Source: Bhargavaea cecembensis
GTDB taxonomy: Bacteria; Bacillota; Bacilli; Bacillales_A; Planococcaceae
Length of the DNA stretch: 64,000 nt
Assembly (NCBI RefSeq): GCF_001619585.1
Contig: NZ_LQNT01000011.1
Location: 186,001 to 250,000 of the forward strand
Reading direction: 5' to 3'
Part shown: positions 16,094-24,728 of the stretch, piece by piece
Layout: each line of letters begins with the position of its first letter
How positions within the stretch are numbered: position 1 is the stretch's first letter
Notes under the pieces: generated by a model
What the model was told of the DNA's origin: nothing
The model's database searches: none
The model's input: the letters and a program-made list of their open reading frames with translations, nothing else
Made by a program: the position numbers and the translations under genes

Positions 16094-17323
16094 TTTTCCG
16101 CCCTGTTTCAGGCTCGGCGGGCGGATCTGTTCGCCGAAGCTTTCTATTTCGATCTCAAAATCAATGTCGACATCGGCTTCGGTAAAGTGCTCACTCCACC
16201 CGTAATCTTCGAATTGCTTCATGGTCCAGAAGTTTTTCCGGGTAGCCGCGTACCAGACAAACGGCTCTCCCCCGTATTCTTCCTGCAGTTTCATGACCAA
16301 TTCATCAGATTTCTTCTCCAATCGTTCTTCGACGGCTTTGACAAGTCTTTTTTGCCTTTCCTCGTTGCGCGTATAGTCCTCAAGCGAAAGGTTGGAGTTG
16401 ATGCGCATCTTCATGGGCACCATCACTTCGACTTTGGCCGGCGACCGGTCCGTATTCACCCGGATTTTGGAGTTTTCGGATCTGTTGAAGACGACGGATA
16501 TGCGGTATTCCTCATTGGCGGGGTCAGGGAAGGAGGCTGTCATGGCCTCGATCAGATTCTTCCTTCTGAGCAGCTGCGAGAGCCGTGTTTCCTCCCCATC
16601 CAGAGTCCCGATCATTTGGCCATTCCTTAAGATCGCCGATCCCATCATCTGGACGGGGTCTCCCGAACTCTGCGGCACCTGGCCCGCCAGATACGTATCA
16701 TCGTTTTCATGTTCCTCGGGATCTCTTTGGGCCGTGGCGTAAACCGCCAGGAACAGTTCATGATCCGTACGCTGGTAGAAGGTGTTCAGGTTGGACAACG
16801 GGACGTAGCCGGTATGCTTCCAATTCTGTCTGATGAACTCATAGTACTTGTGCGGCCGGGTTTCCATCGTCGGGTTGTTGTTCTTGATAAAGTCCTTGGC
16901 GGGTTCTTTTGTAACGATCATCATCGCTTCCCGCCTCATCTCGGGGTCGATAATCGCAGAGCCGATGATATGTTTGAACAGTTTATCCCTGGCGAGCTCT
17001 TCTCCGATGAGGATCGTCTCCAGATGGCTGAACGTGATTTTCCTGGGCAGGGAGGACTGCGCCATTTCCTTGGCAGACAGCAGATCGGGGGCGGTGATGG
17101 TAACAATGTCCGCCGGCGGTTCCTTCTGTGCTTCCGCCGCCTGGGATGTATTCACCTGCGGATTGGAGATCTGGAAGGTCACCTCTATGAGATTTTCTTT
17201 CTCGGCTTTATCCAACCCGATTGCGACAACAAACGCCTGCATTTCCAGCTCCAGCCGCTCCCCGCACCCGGACAAAAACAGAGCCGCAAGCACAATCCCC
17301 AACTTCCATCCGATCCTTCTCAT
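16091..17323 (-). CDS. Ger(x)C family germinant receptor lipoprotein (C subunit)
   Basis: 410-aa C subunit of a nutrient germinant receptor, anchored to the outer face of the spore inner membrane. The lipoprotein signal 'GIVLAALFLSGCGERLEL' puts the lipidated Cys at residue 20. 'VVAIGLDKAEKENLIEVTFQISNP' opens domain 1, and the C-terminal domain 3 has 'ERLEKKSDELVMKLQEEYG' typical of Ger(x)C. The start overlaps the gerAB stop (ATGA). Last gene of the operon. Confidence 0.95.
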   Translation of the reverse strand: MRRIGWKLGIVLAALFLSGCGERLELEMQAFVVAIGLDKAEKENLIEVTFQISNPQVNTSQAAEAQKEPPADIVTITAPDLLSAKEMAQSSLPRKITFSHLETILIGEELARDKLFKHIIGSAIIDPEMRREAMMIVTKEPAKDFIKNNNPTMETRPHKYYEFIRQNWKHTGYVPLSNLNTFYQRTDHELFLAVYATAQRDPEEHENDDTYLAGQVPQSSGDPVQMMGSAILRNGQMIGTLDGEETRLSQLLRRKNLIEAMTASFPDPANEEYRISVVFNRSENSKIRVNTDRSPAKVEVMVPMKMRINSNLSLEDYTRNEERQKRLVKAVEERLEKKSDELVMKLQEEYGGEPFVWYAATRKNFWTMKQFEDYGWSEHFTEADVDIDFEIEIESFGEQIRPPSLKQGGK

Positions 17324-18411
17324 GGTTTCGCCTTCTTTCTAAACCTGTCCAATACCCATAACAGCACAGGCAGCAGCAGGAACAGACCCGAGCTGACCTC
17401 AAGGAGAAGCTTCCTCCACTGCTCACCCTGAAGATGGTTGTCCGGAATCATGCCCAGCACGACGGCAATCCCAGCCAGCGGCAAGATCAGATACTCGAAT
17501 TCCCTGTAGTTGATCACTTTGCCGAGCAAGAAAGCGGACAAGTACAGATAAATGGCAAAGTGGAGAGATGCCCCGATAAACCAGAGCGCCAGGAAGACTG
17601 CTTCCACATGGTTGGCCACCGTTCCGATCATCGCCATCCTCGTCAGGTGATGATAAGGAAACGCGATATTCTGCACGGCAGGATAGTCGAACATCATCAC
17701 GTAGACCGCCAGAAACACCGCCATCTTGAAAGCAGGCACCCATAGCCCCCACAGCGCCGCTTTACGGAATGCCCCATGTGAACGGACATAGGCATACAGA
17801 ATGCCGATGAGGATGATATCCCCGTAAAAAGCGCTGTATGCCACACTGTCTTTCAGTATTGTCCCCGCTCCGGAGCCGGCAATCGGAAACACATAATAGT
17901 AGTTGAGCTGACTGGCCACACTGATGATCAGAAAAACAGAGGTCAGCATGAAGACAGGGACCACGAGCAGAGCGGTCCGGCTGACCGCTTCCAGTCCCCT
18001 GTGGGCGATATAGAACGATGCACCCAAAATCAGCACCACCATGATCAAGAGGACGGAAGTTTCCGGATAATACATCGTGGTGACGATGTCCGCGTAATTG
18101 CGGCCGTTGAGCGAGGTCGAGGAAAAGATGGCCACAAACAGGGCGAGCGTGATCAGCCGTCCAAAAGCATTCCCGGTCAGTTTGTAAAGCAAGTCGACCA
18201 GGCCGATATTGTGTTTTTTCAAGAGCGGCAGCAGCAAAAGCAGGGGCCCCAACAGAAAGGCTGCCGAAAGCAGAGGCATCATCCAAGCCGCCGTGATGCC
18301 CGAATCCAGCAGCAGATTGGGCGTTGAATTCGTAATGCGGATCGCCATCATCGAATAGATGATGGCGAAAAATTCTCTGCCTCCGATTTTTCCGTCCGAC
18401 ACCCGGATCAT
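17320..18411 (-). CDS. GerAB/YndE-type germinant receptor permease subunit
   Basis: 363-aa B subunit with ten membrane helices and the amino acid permease-like fold that binds the nutrient. It opens with 'KIGGREFFAIIYSMMAIRITNSTPNLLL', and 'YYPETSVLLIMVVLILGASFYIAHRGLEAVSRTA' and 'FDYPAVQNIAFPYHHLTRMA' are typical family segments (separate motifs). Its ends overlap those of gerAA and gerAC by 4 bp, so the three subunits are co-translated. Confidence 0.95.
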   Translation of the reverse strand: MIRVSDGKIGGREFFAIIYSMMAIRITNSTPNLLLDSGITAAWMMPLLSAAFLLGPLLLLLPLLKKHNIGLVDLLYKLTGNAFGRLITLALFVAIFSSTSLNGRNYADIVTTMYYPETSVLLIMVVLILGASFYIAHRGLEAVSRTALLVVPVFMLTSVFLIISVASQLNYYYVFPIAGSGAGTILKDSVAYSAFYGDIILIGILYAYVRSHGAFRKAALWGLWVPAFKMAVFLAVYVMMFDYPAVQNIAFPYHHLTRMAMIGTVANHVEAVFLALWFIGASLHFAIYLYLSAFLLGKVINYREFEYLILPLAGIAVVLGMIPDNHLQGEQWRKLLLEVSSGLFLLLPVLLWVLDRFRKKAKP

Positions 18412-19967
18412 GAGCCGGCCCCTCCTTCCTGTTCAGTCCGCTTGGATTCCTGCGGACTGAGAGACTGGGGACGAAGATTCTGCTTCCTGGAGATCGGCCG
18501 CAAAAACAGATCCCGTGAAGACGGCATATGCGGGGACAGCGGCGAGAAAAATGGCACGCCGAACGACTTGATCGACGCGGCATAGGCCAGCAGAGCTGCA
18601 AATGCTAGGGCGATGCCGATAAACCCAAGCAGAAAAGCAGCGAGAATAAAACCGAAACGCAGGATGCGTACCATGACACTGAGCCCCAGGTCCGGAAGCG
18701 CAAAGGAAGACAGGCCGGTGATCGCGATCACCACAACTAGCAAGGGGCTGACCAGGTTGGCCTGCACGGCCGCCTGGCCGAGGATCAGCGCGCCGACAAT
18801 CCCGATGGTGGTCCCGAGTGGGGTCGGTACCCGGACCCCCGCCTCCCTCAGGATCTCGAACGTGATCTCCATCAGGAGCAATTCCATCAGAGAGGGAAAC
18901 GGCACGCGCTCGCGTGTCCCCGCAATGGCCAGCAGCAGGTCGGTCGGAATCATTTCCGGATGGAACGTGATGACGGCCAGGTAGATGGCCGGCACGAGCA
19001 ATGCGGTAAACAGGGCGATCAGCCGCATGATCCTGGCAAAATTTCCGTATGCCCACCGGAGAAACTGGTCCTCCGCCGTATGGAACAGCGACCAGAACGT
19101 GATCGGGGCGATGAGCGCTTCGGGCGAATTGTCCATGAGGAGCACGACATGCCCTTCCAGCAGAAAGGAACTTGTCCGGTCCGGCCGCTCCGTCGTCATG
19201 ATGGAAGGAAACAGTGAATAAGGCCGCTCCTCGATCAGTTCCTCCAGTGCGGAAAGCGTCAGGACTGCATCCTTGTCCACTCGGGCAATGCGGTCCTTCA
19301 CGTTCTGGACCAGCGTCTTGTCCACGATGTTGTCCAGGTAAAGGACCGACACATTCTGCGGGGATTCCTTGCCGACGGTCACCGTCTCAGATACGAGCCG
19401 GTGGTCCTTGAGCTGCCTGCGGATGAGGGATTGGTTGACATCAGTCGCTTCCACAAAGGCATTGTTGGGCCCTTTAATGACAATCTCCCGGGTCGGTTCG
19501 CTCACGGAGCGTTTTTCGAATCCGGCGGTATCCGCCGCGATGGCATTTTTCTCGCCGTCGATCAGGATGACGGTACTGCCGTTGATCAGGCGCCGGACTG
19601 CTTCCCGAAAGTCAGCGATGGTCTCGCTGCCGGTGATGGTCAGGGTGTTGTCTTTGATGTCATCAACCGACGGCTCTTTCCCCTCCTCTGCCGGTTGGGA
19701 AGCCAGGAGAGGCCTGATGATATGGTCGTTGATCTTCTCCGTATCAGCGGCGCCCGCGATAAACAGCACCCTTGCACGGCGATTAATGGACGGTATGCTC
19801 AATGCCCTGGACTTCAGGGCGTCGTTGGCGGGATAGAGAAACAGGTCCTCCAGCTGCTTGACATTGTCTTCAAGCCGGTCCGAAAACGGGTCGTTCGGGA
19901 CCTGGTTCAGGGCCGACCGGTCCTCTGCCGAATCCCCACTGAACAGCCGCTTCAGGAAATCACTCAT
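18408..19967 (-). CDS. GerAA/SpoVAF-type germinant receptor subunit A
   Basis: 519-aa A subunit. The hydrophilic N-terminal half (to about 285) contains 'NGSTVILIDGEKNAIAADTAGFEKRSVSEPTREIVIKGP' type family blocks (seen as separate motifs: GSTVILIDG, SVSEPTREIVIKGP, FVEATDVNQSLIRRQLK). The C-terminal half has about five membrane helices with '[47 protein letters not shown]'-like conserved motifs such as ELLLMEITFEILREAGVR and [20 protein letters not shown] 19967 lies 8 nt after GGGGAGG; GTG 19976 overlaps that site. First gene of the gerA-type operon. Confidence 0.95.
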   Translation of the reverse strand: MSDFLKRLFSGDSAEDRSALNQVPNDPFSDRLEDNVKQLEDLFLYPANDALKSRALSIPSINRRARVLFIAGAADTEKINDHIIRPLLASQPAEEGKEPSVDDIKDNTLTITGSETIADFREAVRRLINGSTVILIDGEKNAIAADTAGFEKRSVSEPTREIVIKGPNNAFVEATDVNQSLIRRQLKDHRLVSETVTVGKESPQNVSVLYLDNIVDKTLVQNVKDRIARVDKDAVLTLSALEELIEERPYSLFPSIMTTERPDRTSSFLLEGHVVLLMDNSPEALIAPITFWSLFHTAEDQFLRWAYGNFARIMRLIALFTALLVPAIYLAVITFHPEMIPTDLLLAIAGTRERVPFPSLMELLLMEITFEILREAGVRVPTPLGTTIGIVGALILGQAAVQANLVSPLLVVVIAITGLSSFALPDLGLSVMVRILRFGFILAAFLLGFIGIALAFAALLAYAASIKSFGVPFFSPLSPHMPSSRDLFLRPISRKQNLRPQSLSPQESKRTEQEGGAGS

Positions 19968-20127
19968 CTTCTGCACCTCCCCTTATAGGGATGGATTCAT
20001 AGAAGAAGGATGGACTGAAATTCTTTGAGTTAACCATGTTTCTCAGAAAAGAATGGGAGTCTTGGGATATAAAAAATGATCCCGGCATCATGCCGGAATC
20101 ATCTTGGGTTTCATCTTTTATGGAATC

Positions 20128-20255
20128 CGTGCGGATTTCCGCTACAGGCCCTTCGCTTACCGCGGGCGTTGCCTTAGCCTCCTCGAGCTGCGCTCTGCGG
20201 GGTCTTCGGCTAACGCTTTTCCCGCAGGTGTCTCGGGCCTTCCGCTCCAATCCGT
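20128..20255. repeat. GC-rich dispersed repeat of a type common in Bacillaceae/Planococcaceae
   Basis: A GC-rich segment within an otherwise AT-rich 426-bp gap (19977-20402). It begins GTGCGGATTTCCGCT, includes GCCTCCTCGAGCTGCGCTC, CTGCGGGGTCTTCGGCTAAC and CTTTTCCCGCAGG, and ends CTTCCGCTCCAATCCG. I recall very similar intergenic elements, scattered in many copies, from Bacillus and Planococcaceae genomes; no protein or named RNA is known to me for them. The rest of the gap (20256-20402) shows nothing else I can name. Confidence 0.6.
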
Positions 20256-20402
20256 TATAAGGAGAGCTTTTCAGTAATAACCCAATTCGTTCAGAAAAAA
20301 CGGCTAAGAACCCGGCCGTACGATGTACCTTAATTAGGCTTAAATACAGTCTTATTGCGACTTAGACTAGACAAGCTTATCAGTATTCCAATCGACTTCT
20401 TT

Positions 20403-20708
20403 TCATCTGACAGGCCCCGATGTCATCTCAGTCAGCGGGGCGTTTACGTCGAAGATGCGGCCGCGGATGCCGGTGATGCCGAAGCTTTCGAGGCGGGCGG
20501 TGTGCATCGTGAGGTAGTCCTCTGCATGCTGTTTCGTCTCGAACAGGTAAATGCCTCCGGCTTCCCTGTCTTCCGCGTTTTCCGTCCAGATCTTCCAGAG
20601 GAAGCCCGGTTCTTTGGTGATGCTTTGTGCGAGGTCCGCGTAGGCTTCGGACATCTCCTGTCCAAATGGACCGTCTGTCTTGAAATCAACCTGCAGCAAT
20701 ACTGGCAT
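20403..20708 (-). CDS. YdhR-type putative monooxygenase
   Basis: 101-aa alpha/beta-barrel protein of the YdhR family ('MPVLLQVDFKTDGPFGQEM', 'EPGFLWKIWTENAEDREAGGIYLFE', 'LTMHTARLESFGITGIRGRIFDVN'). E. coli YdhR binds aromatic-like ligands, but the activity is unproven. AAGGAGG is 7 nt before ATG 20708. It lies just downstream of the flavin monooxygenase and Dabb genes on the same strand, so it is probably the third gene of that operon. Confidence 0.88.
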   Translation of the reverse strand: MPVLLQVDFKTDGPFGQEMSEAYADLAQSITKEPGFLWKIWTENAEDREAGGIYLFETKQHAEDYLTMHTARLESFGITGIRGRIFDVNAPLTEMTSGPVR

Positions 20709-20746
20709 TGAATTGCCCTCCTTTTGATTGAACACCCACTATTCGC

Positions 20747-21040
20747 TCAACACTCAAAATCGACAAAGATGCTGTCTTCGATTCCGATTTCCTTCAGATA
20801 ATCCACGATTTCCAGGTGATTGGGATGGGTGCCGTACGCGTCGAGCGCCGCACGGTCTTCAAAGCGGACGGTGAGTCCCATCTCATAGCCTTTGCTCCTG
20901 TCCGAGAAGTTCATTCCCTGACGGATGTCCACGATGCCCGGGATATTGCCCTTCAGCGCGAGTGTCCGGCGGATCAGCTCTTCCTTCTGTTCCTGGGTCG
21001 TCTCCGGGGAGAACTTCAGGAGTGCGATGTGCTCAATCAT
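20747..21040 (-). CDS. Dabb (stress-responsive A/B barrel) domain protein
   Basis: 97-aa dimeric ferredoxin-like barrel: 'MIEHIALLKFSPETTQEQ', 'GNIPGIVDIRQGMNFSDRSKGYEMGLTVRF' in two conserved blocks, and 'YGTHPNHLEIVDYLKEI'. Such proteins occur near aromatic-compound and polyketide oxidation genes, with few proven activities. The ATG at 21040 overlaps the end of the upstream monooxygenase by 8 bp and has no ribosome site of its own, so translation is coupled. Confidence 0.9.
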   Translation of the reverse strand: MIEHIALLKFSPETTQEQKEELIRRTLALKGNIPGIVDIRQGMNFSDRSKGYEMGLTVRFEDRAALDAYGTHPNHLEIVDYLKEIGIEDSIFVDFEC

Positions 21041-22298
21041 TGGTGACGGCCGCTTTCTGATTGAGCGATTCCCTGTCGAAGCCGGCGATCCGCTTGTACC
21101 GGTTGGCGACAGCCTCCAGTTCTTTCCGAGGGATGACGTCCTCGATGTCCTCAAATCCGTTCGGCGCCCGTTCCTCGGCCATCTGCATGACGACTTCCGG
21201 GCCGTTCTGCCGGTTTGTCCGGACGATCTGAGACGTTGGGCCGAGCCGCTCGGCTTCATACGCTTTCAGGGCGGACTCGGCTTCCGGCTGTGCTTCGATG
21301 GCGATGCGGAGCGCTTCCGAATCGAGGATCGCCTGCGATGCCCCGTTCGAGCCGATCGGATACATCGGGTGCGCTGCATCGCCGAGAAGTGTCACGCGCC
21401 CGAACGACCACTGCGGGAGCGGGTCGCGGTCGACCATCGGGAACTCATAGACGGCCTCCGCCCCCTTGATCAGCTTCGGCACGTCCAGCCAGCCGAAGTC
21501 CCAGCCTGCAAACGCAGAAGCGAACTTTTCCCTGTCGATCGACTTGTTCCAGTCCGCTGGCTCCGGCATGTTATCTACCCAGAGCTCTGCAATCCAGTTG
21601 ATGAGCGAGCGGCCGCGCGCCTCTTCCTCCGGACCGATCGGGTAGGCGACGAACTTCTGGTTCTGGTGACCCGCCATGATCATCGACCGGCCGCTCAGGT
21701 AAGGATCGCCTTCCGTCACGGCACGCCAGAGGATCCGCTTGCCGTACTTCGGAAGCCCTTCGTCGGGATAATAATGCCTGCGTACGACGGAATGAATGCC
21801 GTCCGCCGCGATGAGCACATCTGCGGAATGTTCCCCGAGCGGCTCGCCGGACTTCTTATCCACAAATCGCGCGGTGACGCCGCCCTCTGTTTCTTGGAAC
21901 GACTCTAGATGGTGCCCGGTCCGCACCGCTCCCTCCCCGAGGCGCTCTTTCACTGCATCCAATAGCAGCATCTGCAGGCGTCCGCGGTGGATCGAGTACT
22001 GCGACCACTTGTAGCCTGCGTGCTTTCCCCGGTCTTCCTGCCAGATCCGGTTCCCGAATTTATTCACATAGATCAGTTCCCTTGTCGGAAGGCCCGCCGC
22101 TTCCAGCTTTTCTTCCAGCCCAAGCTCGGTCAGTACCCGTACCGCGTGCGGCAACAGGTTAATTCCGACACCGAGCGCACGGATTTCCGAGACGCTCTCG
22201 AACACTTTCACGTTAACGCCGGCCCTGTGCAGTTGGAGCGCCGTGACGAGCCCGCCAATGCCTCCGCCGGCGATGATGGCCGATTTCACATTCGTCAT
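21033..22298 (-). CDS. FAD-dependent monooxygenase (group A flavin hydroxylase)
   Basis: 421-aa NAD(P)H-dependent aromatic hydroxylase-type flavoprotein. The FAD-binding GGGIGGL is at 11-17, 'RGRLQMLLLDAV' and 'DVLIAADGIHSVVRR' (DG motif, about 165-180) follow, and 'GRVTLLGDAAHPMYPIGSNG' (GD motif) is at about 300-320. It resembles PhzS/UbiH-type 'flavin-dependent oxidoreductases'. With the Dabb and YdhR-like proteins it forms a small oxidation operon, but the substrate cannot be read from the sequence. AGGAGAG precedes ATG 22298. Confidence 0.9.
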   Translation of the reverse strand: MTNVKSAIIAGGGIGGLVTALQLHRAGVNVKVFESVSEIRALGVGINLLPHAVRVLTELGLEEKLEAAGLPTRELIYVNKFGNRIWQEDRGKHAGYKWSQYSIHRGRLQMLLLDAVKERLGEGAVRTGHHLESFQETEGGVTARFVDKKSGEPLGEHSADVLIAADGIHSVVRRHYYPDEGLPKYGKRILWRAVTEGDPYLSGRSMIMAGHQNQKFVAYPIGPEEEARGRSLINWIAELWVDNMPEPADWNKSIDREKFASAFAGWDFGWLDVPKLIKGAEAVYEFPMVDRDPLPQWSFGRVTLLGDAAHPMYPIGSNGASQAILDSEALRIAIEAQPEAESALKAYEAERLGPTSQIVRTNRQNGPEVVMQMAEERAPNGFEDIEDVIPRKELEAVANRYKRIAGFDRESLNQKAAVTND

Positions 22299-22381
22299 CT
22301 CTAATCTCTCCTGACGTCTTGCTGTATGATTTCCCCGACCTCATTATACACCCCTTCAGCCTCATTTCGCCTGAATCGTCC

Positions 22382-22408
22382 GTTAATTCCGAATGAATGC
22401 TTGGGCTA
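22382..22408 (+). promoter_or_regulatory. Possible sigma-B type promoter of the catalase gene
   Basis: GTTAAT, 15-nt spacer, GGGCTA, roughly like the general-stress pattern (GTTTAA, GGGTAT). katE of B. subtilis is sigma-B controlled, which is why this is worth listing. Confidence 0.3.
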
Positions 22409-22477
22409 GAATGTCCCTCTTCCCCTTTGCATACATTTACAGGCGAATGGAATGGAAAAGAAAGGACGGGTGATGAC

Positions 22478-24589
22478 ATGGATCGATTTCCTCCTGGTCC
22501 GGAAAATGAAGGCCAAGGCGGCGAAGGCAGTGACGACTATAAAGGCTTCGAAGGTTTCGAAGGTCCCGATAACCCCAAGCAACAGCAGCTAGACGAGTAC
22601 CGCATCAAGAACACCGACAACCCGATGACGACAAACGGCTCCGTGAAGAAGGCGGGTGATTCCGAGCAGCTGAAGGCGGGCGTACGCGGCCCGGCACTCC
22701 GGCAGGACTTTCTGTTTTTCGAGAAGATGACCCACTTCCTGCGCGAAGAGATCCCGGAGCGGATCGTCCACGCACGGGGCTACGGCGCCTACGGGGAGTT
22801 CGAGTGCTACGAGTCGATGGCCGAGTTCACGAAGGCCGGATTCCTGCAGAAGCCGGGCAAGAAGACACCGACATTTGTCCGGTTCTCCACTGTACAGGGG
22901 CCGCGCGGCTCATACGACACCGCGCGCGACCTGCGCTGCAAGGGTGTGAAATTCTACACAGAAGAAGGCAACTATGACCTGACGACAATCGCGATGCCGG
23001 TCCTGATCAACCAAGATGCGATGAAGTTCCCGGATGTCATCCACGCTTACCAGGCCAAGCAGGATGAAGGCATCCCGACCGCCACCGGCGCCCACGACCG
23101 TTTCTGGGATTACGTCGCGAACAACCAGGAAGCCCTCCACATGACGCTCTGGGTCATGTCGGACCGCGGCATCCTCAGAAGCTACCGGATGATGGAGTCC
23201 TGGGCGATCAACACCTACCTGTTCGTGAACGCGAAAGGCGTTCCGACGTTCGTCCGATTCGTCTGGAAGCCGGTGCTCGGCGTCCACTCGCTGCTGCAGG
23301 ACGAAGCGATCAAAATCGGCGGCATCGACCCGGACTTCCACCGCCGTGACCTCCGGGAAGCGATCGACAAGGGCTATTATCCGGAGTATGAGCTCGGCGT
23401 CCAGCTGATTTCGATGGAAGACGAGTTCAGCTTCGACTTCGACGTGCTCGATCCCGCCAAGTTCTGGCCTGAGGAAGTCGTACCGGTCAAACTGATCGGC
23501 AAGATGAAACTGAACCGCAACATCTCCAACGAACACGCCGAATCCGAACAGGTTGCCTTCAACCCGGCGAACGTCGTCCCGGGCATCGACTTCTCGAACG
23601 ATCCCGTGCTGCAGGGCCGCCTCATGGCCTACCAGAGTGCCCAGTACCACCGGCTCGGCAGCAACAACTTCCAGGACCTTCCCATCAACCGGCCGCTCTG
23701 CCCGTTCACGAACAACACCCGTCGCGGTGTGATGCGCTACCGGATCGACACGGACCAGGTGAACTACCACCAGAACTCGCTTGCCGACAACACCCCGTAC
23801 ACCGTCCCGGTGGATGAAGGCGGCTACGAATACTATCCGACACGGGTGGAGGGCCACAAGATCCGCGCCCGGAGCGAGTCGTTCAGTGATTTCTTCTCGC
23901 AGCCAAGGATCTTCTGGAACTCCCTTACCCCGATCGAGAAACAGCACACAATCGAGGCGCTCAGCTATCAGCTCGGCCGGTGCAGGAACATCTCCGTCCG
24001 CGAACAGAACGTCGATATCCTCGCCAAGGTCGACGAAGGCATGGCCGCCGTCGTCGCCAACAACATCGGCGTCCGGCGCTCGAAGAACTCCCAGGTTGAT
24101 GCAGAGGAGCGCTACCCGTCGCTGAGCCAATACAGCACGCCGAAATACCCGACCACCCAGAAAGTCGGCGTCCTGATCGGCGACGGCTATGACTGCGAGG
24201 AAGTCGCCCAGACCCTCGAGACCCTGAAGCGGAATGGCGTCTTTATCGCCATCATCTCCGACACCCTCAACCCTGTCCAGGCATCCGACGGCTCGATGCT
24301 TAAAGTGGACGAAACCTTCCTCACCTACAGCCCGTACCTCGTCGACTCGGTCTACGTCGTCGGCGGCAAAGCCAGGGACCAAAAGAAATTCGACCGAGAC
24401 ATCGTCGAATTTGTCCGCGTCGCCTACACCCATTTCAAGCCGATCGGCGTCGCCACGACCGGTCAGATTTACGTTCAGGCCACTCCGCAGAACAACCTCG
24501 CCGGCGTCATCTATGCGGCGGACAACGAGTACTTCGAGGAAGAGTTTGTGAAGGCGATCGGGAAGATGAGGTTTTGGAATCGAACGTAG
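22478..24589 (+). CDS. Large-subunit catalase, KatE/HPII-like, lacking the usual distal Asn motif
   Basis: 703-aa protein with the HPII layout: N-terminal arm, catalase barrel (about 50-560) and a C-terminal class I amidotransferase-like domain ('VGVLIGDGYDCEEVAQTLETLKRNGV', about 565-700). Distal His98 is kept (IVHARG), as is the proximal haem ligand Tyr385 (RLMAYQSAQYHRLG). The segment that normally reads DLVGNNTPVFFIQD reads DLTTIAMPVLINQD, so the catalytic Asn is replaced (Ile171/Ala172). 'RGFATKFYT' is also changed to RCKGVKFYT. It may be a weak catalase, a peroxidase or have another role. ATG 22478 is chosen after AAAGGA. Confidence 0.85.
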   Translation: MDRFPPGPENEGQGGEGSDDYKGFEGFEGPDNPKQQQLDEYRIKNTDNPMTTNGSVKKAGDSEQLKAGVRGPALRQDFLFFEKMTHFLREEIPERIVHARGYGAYGEFECYESMAEFTKAGFLQKPGKKTPTFVRFSTVQGPRGSYDTARDLRCKGVKFYTEEGNYDLTTIAMPVLINQDAMKFPDVIHAYQAKQDEGIPTATGAHDRFWDYVANNQEALHMTLWVMSDRGILRSYRMMESWAINTYLFVNAKGVPTFVRFVWKPVLGVHSLLQDEAIKIGGIDPDFHRRDLREAIDKGYYPEYELGVQLISMEDEFSFDFDVLDPAKFWPEEVVPVKLIGKMKLNRNISNEHAESEQVAFNPANVVPGIDFSNDPVLQGRLMAYQSAQYHRLGSNNFQDLPINRPLCPFTNNTRRGVMRYRIDTDQVNYHQNSLADNTPYTVPVDEGGYEYYPTRVEGHKIRARSESFSDFFSQPRIFWNSLTPIEKQHTIEALSYQLGRCRNISVREQNVDILAKVDEGMAAVVANNIGVRRSKNSQVDAEERYPSLSQYSTPKYPTTQKVGVLIGDGYDCEEVAQTLETLKRNGVFIAIISDTLNPVQASDGSMLKVDETFLTYSPYLVDSVYVVGGKARDQKKFDRDIVEFVRVAYTHFKPIGVATTGQIYVQATPQNNLAGVIYAADNEYFEEEFVKAIGKMRFWNRT

Positions 24590-24595
24590 GAAAGT

Positions 24596-24643
24596 ACTGT
24601 CTCGGGTTCAGCGAAAGCTGAAAACCTGAGACAGTATTTTTTA
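24596..24643 (+). terminator. Intrinsic terminator of the catalase gene
   Basis: ACTGTCTC-GGTT / AACC-GAGACAGT stem followed by ATTTTTT. Confidence 0.9.
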
Positions 24644-24728
24644 AAATCACGAAACCTATCACCCTGCCCAAACGGTTACACTTGGATATAACAGGATAAA
24701 ACGATGCGGAACAGGAGTGTGGACTACC

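Noticed and set aside
20036-20260. 74-codon plus-strand frame through the dispersed repeat
   Set aside because: No ribosome site, and most of it is the GC-rich repeat.
22910-24433. 507-codon open frame opposite the catalase
   Set aside because: It is a mirror frame caused by GC-rich third positions; the catalase matches a known family throughout and the antisense product does not.
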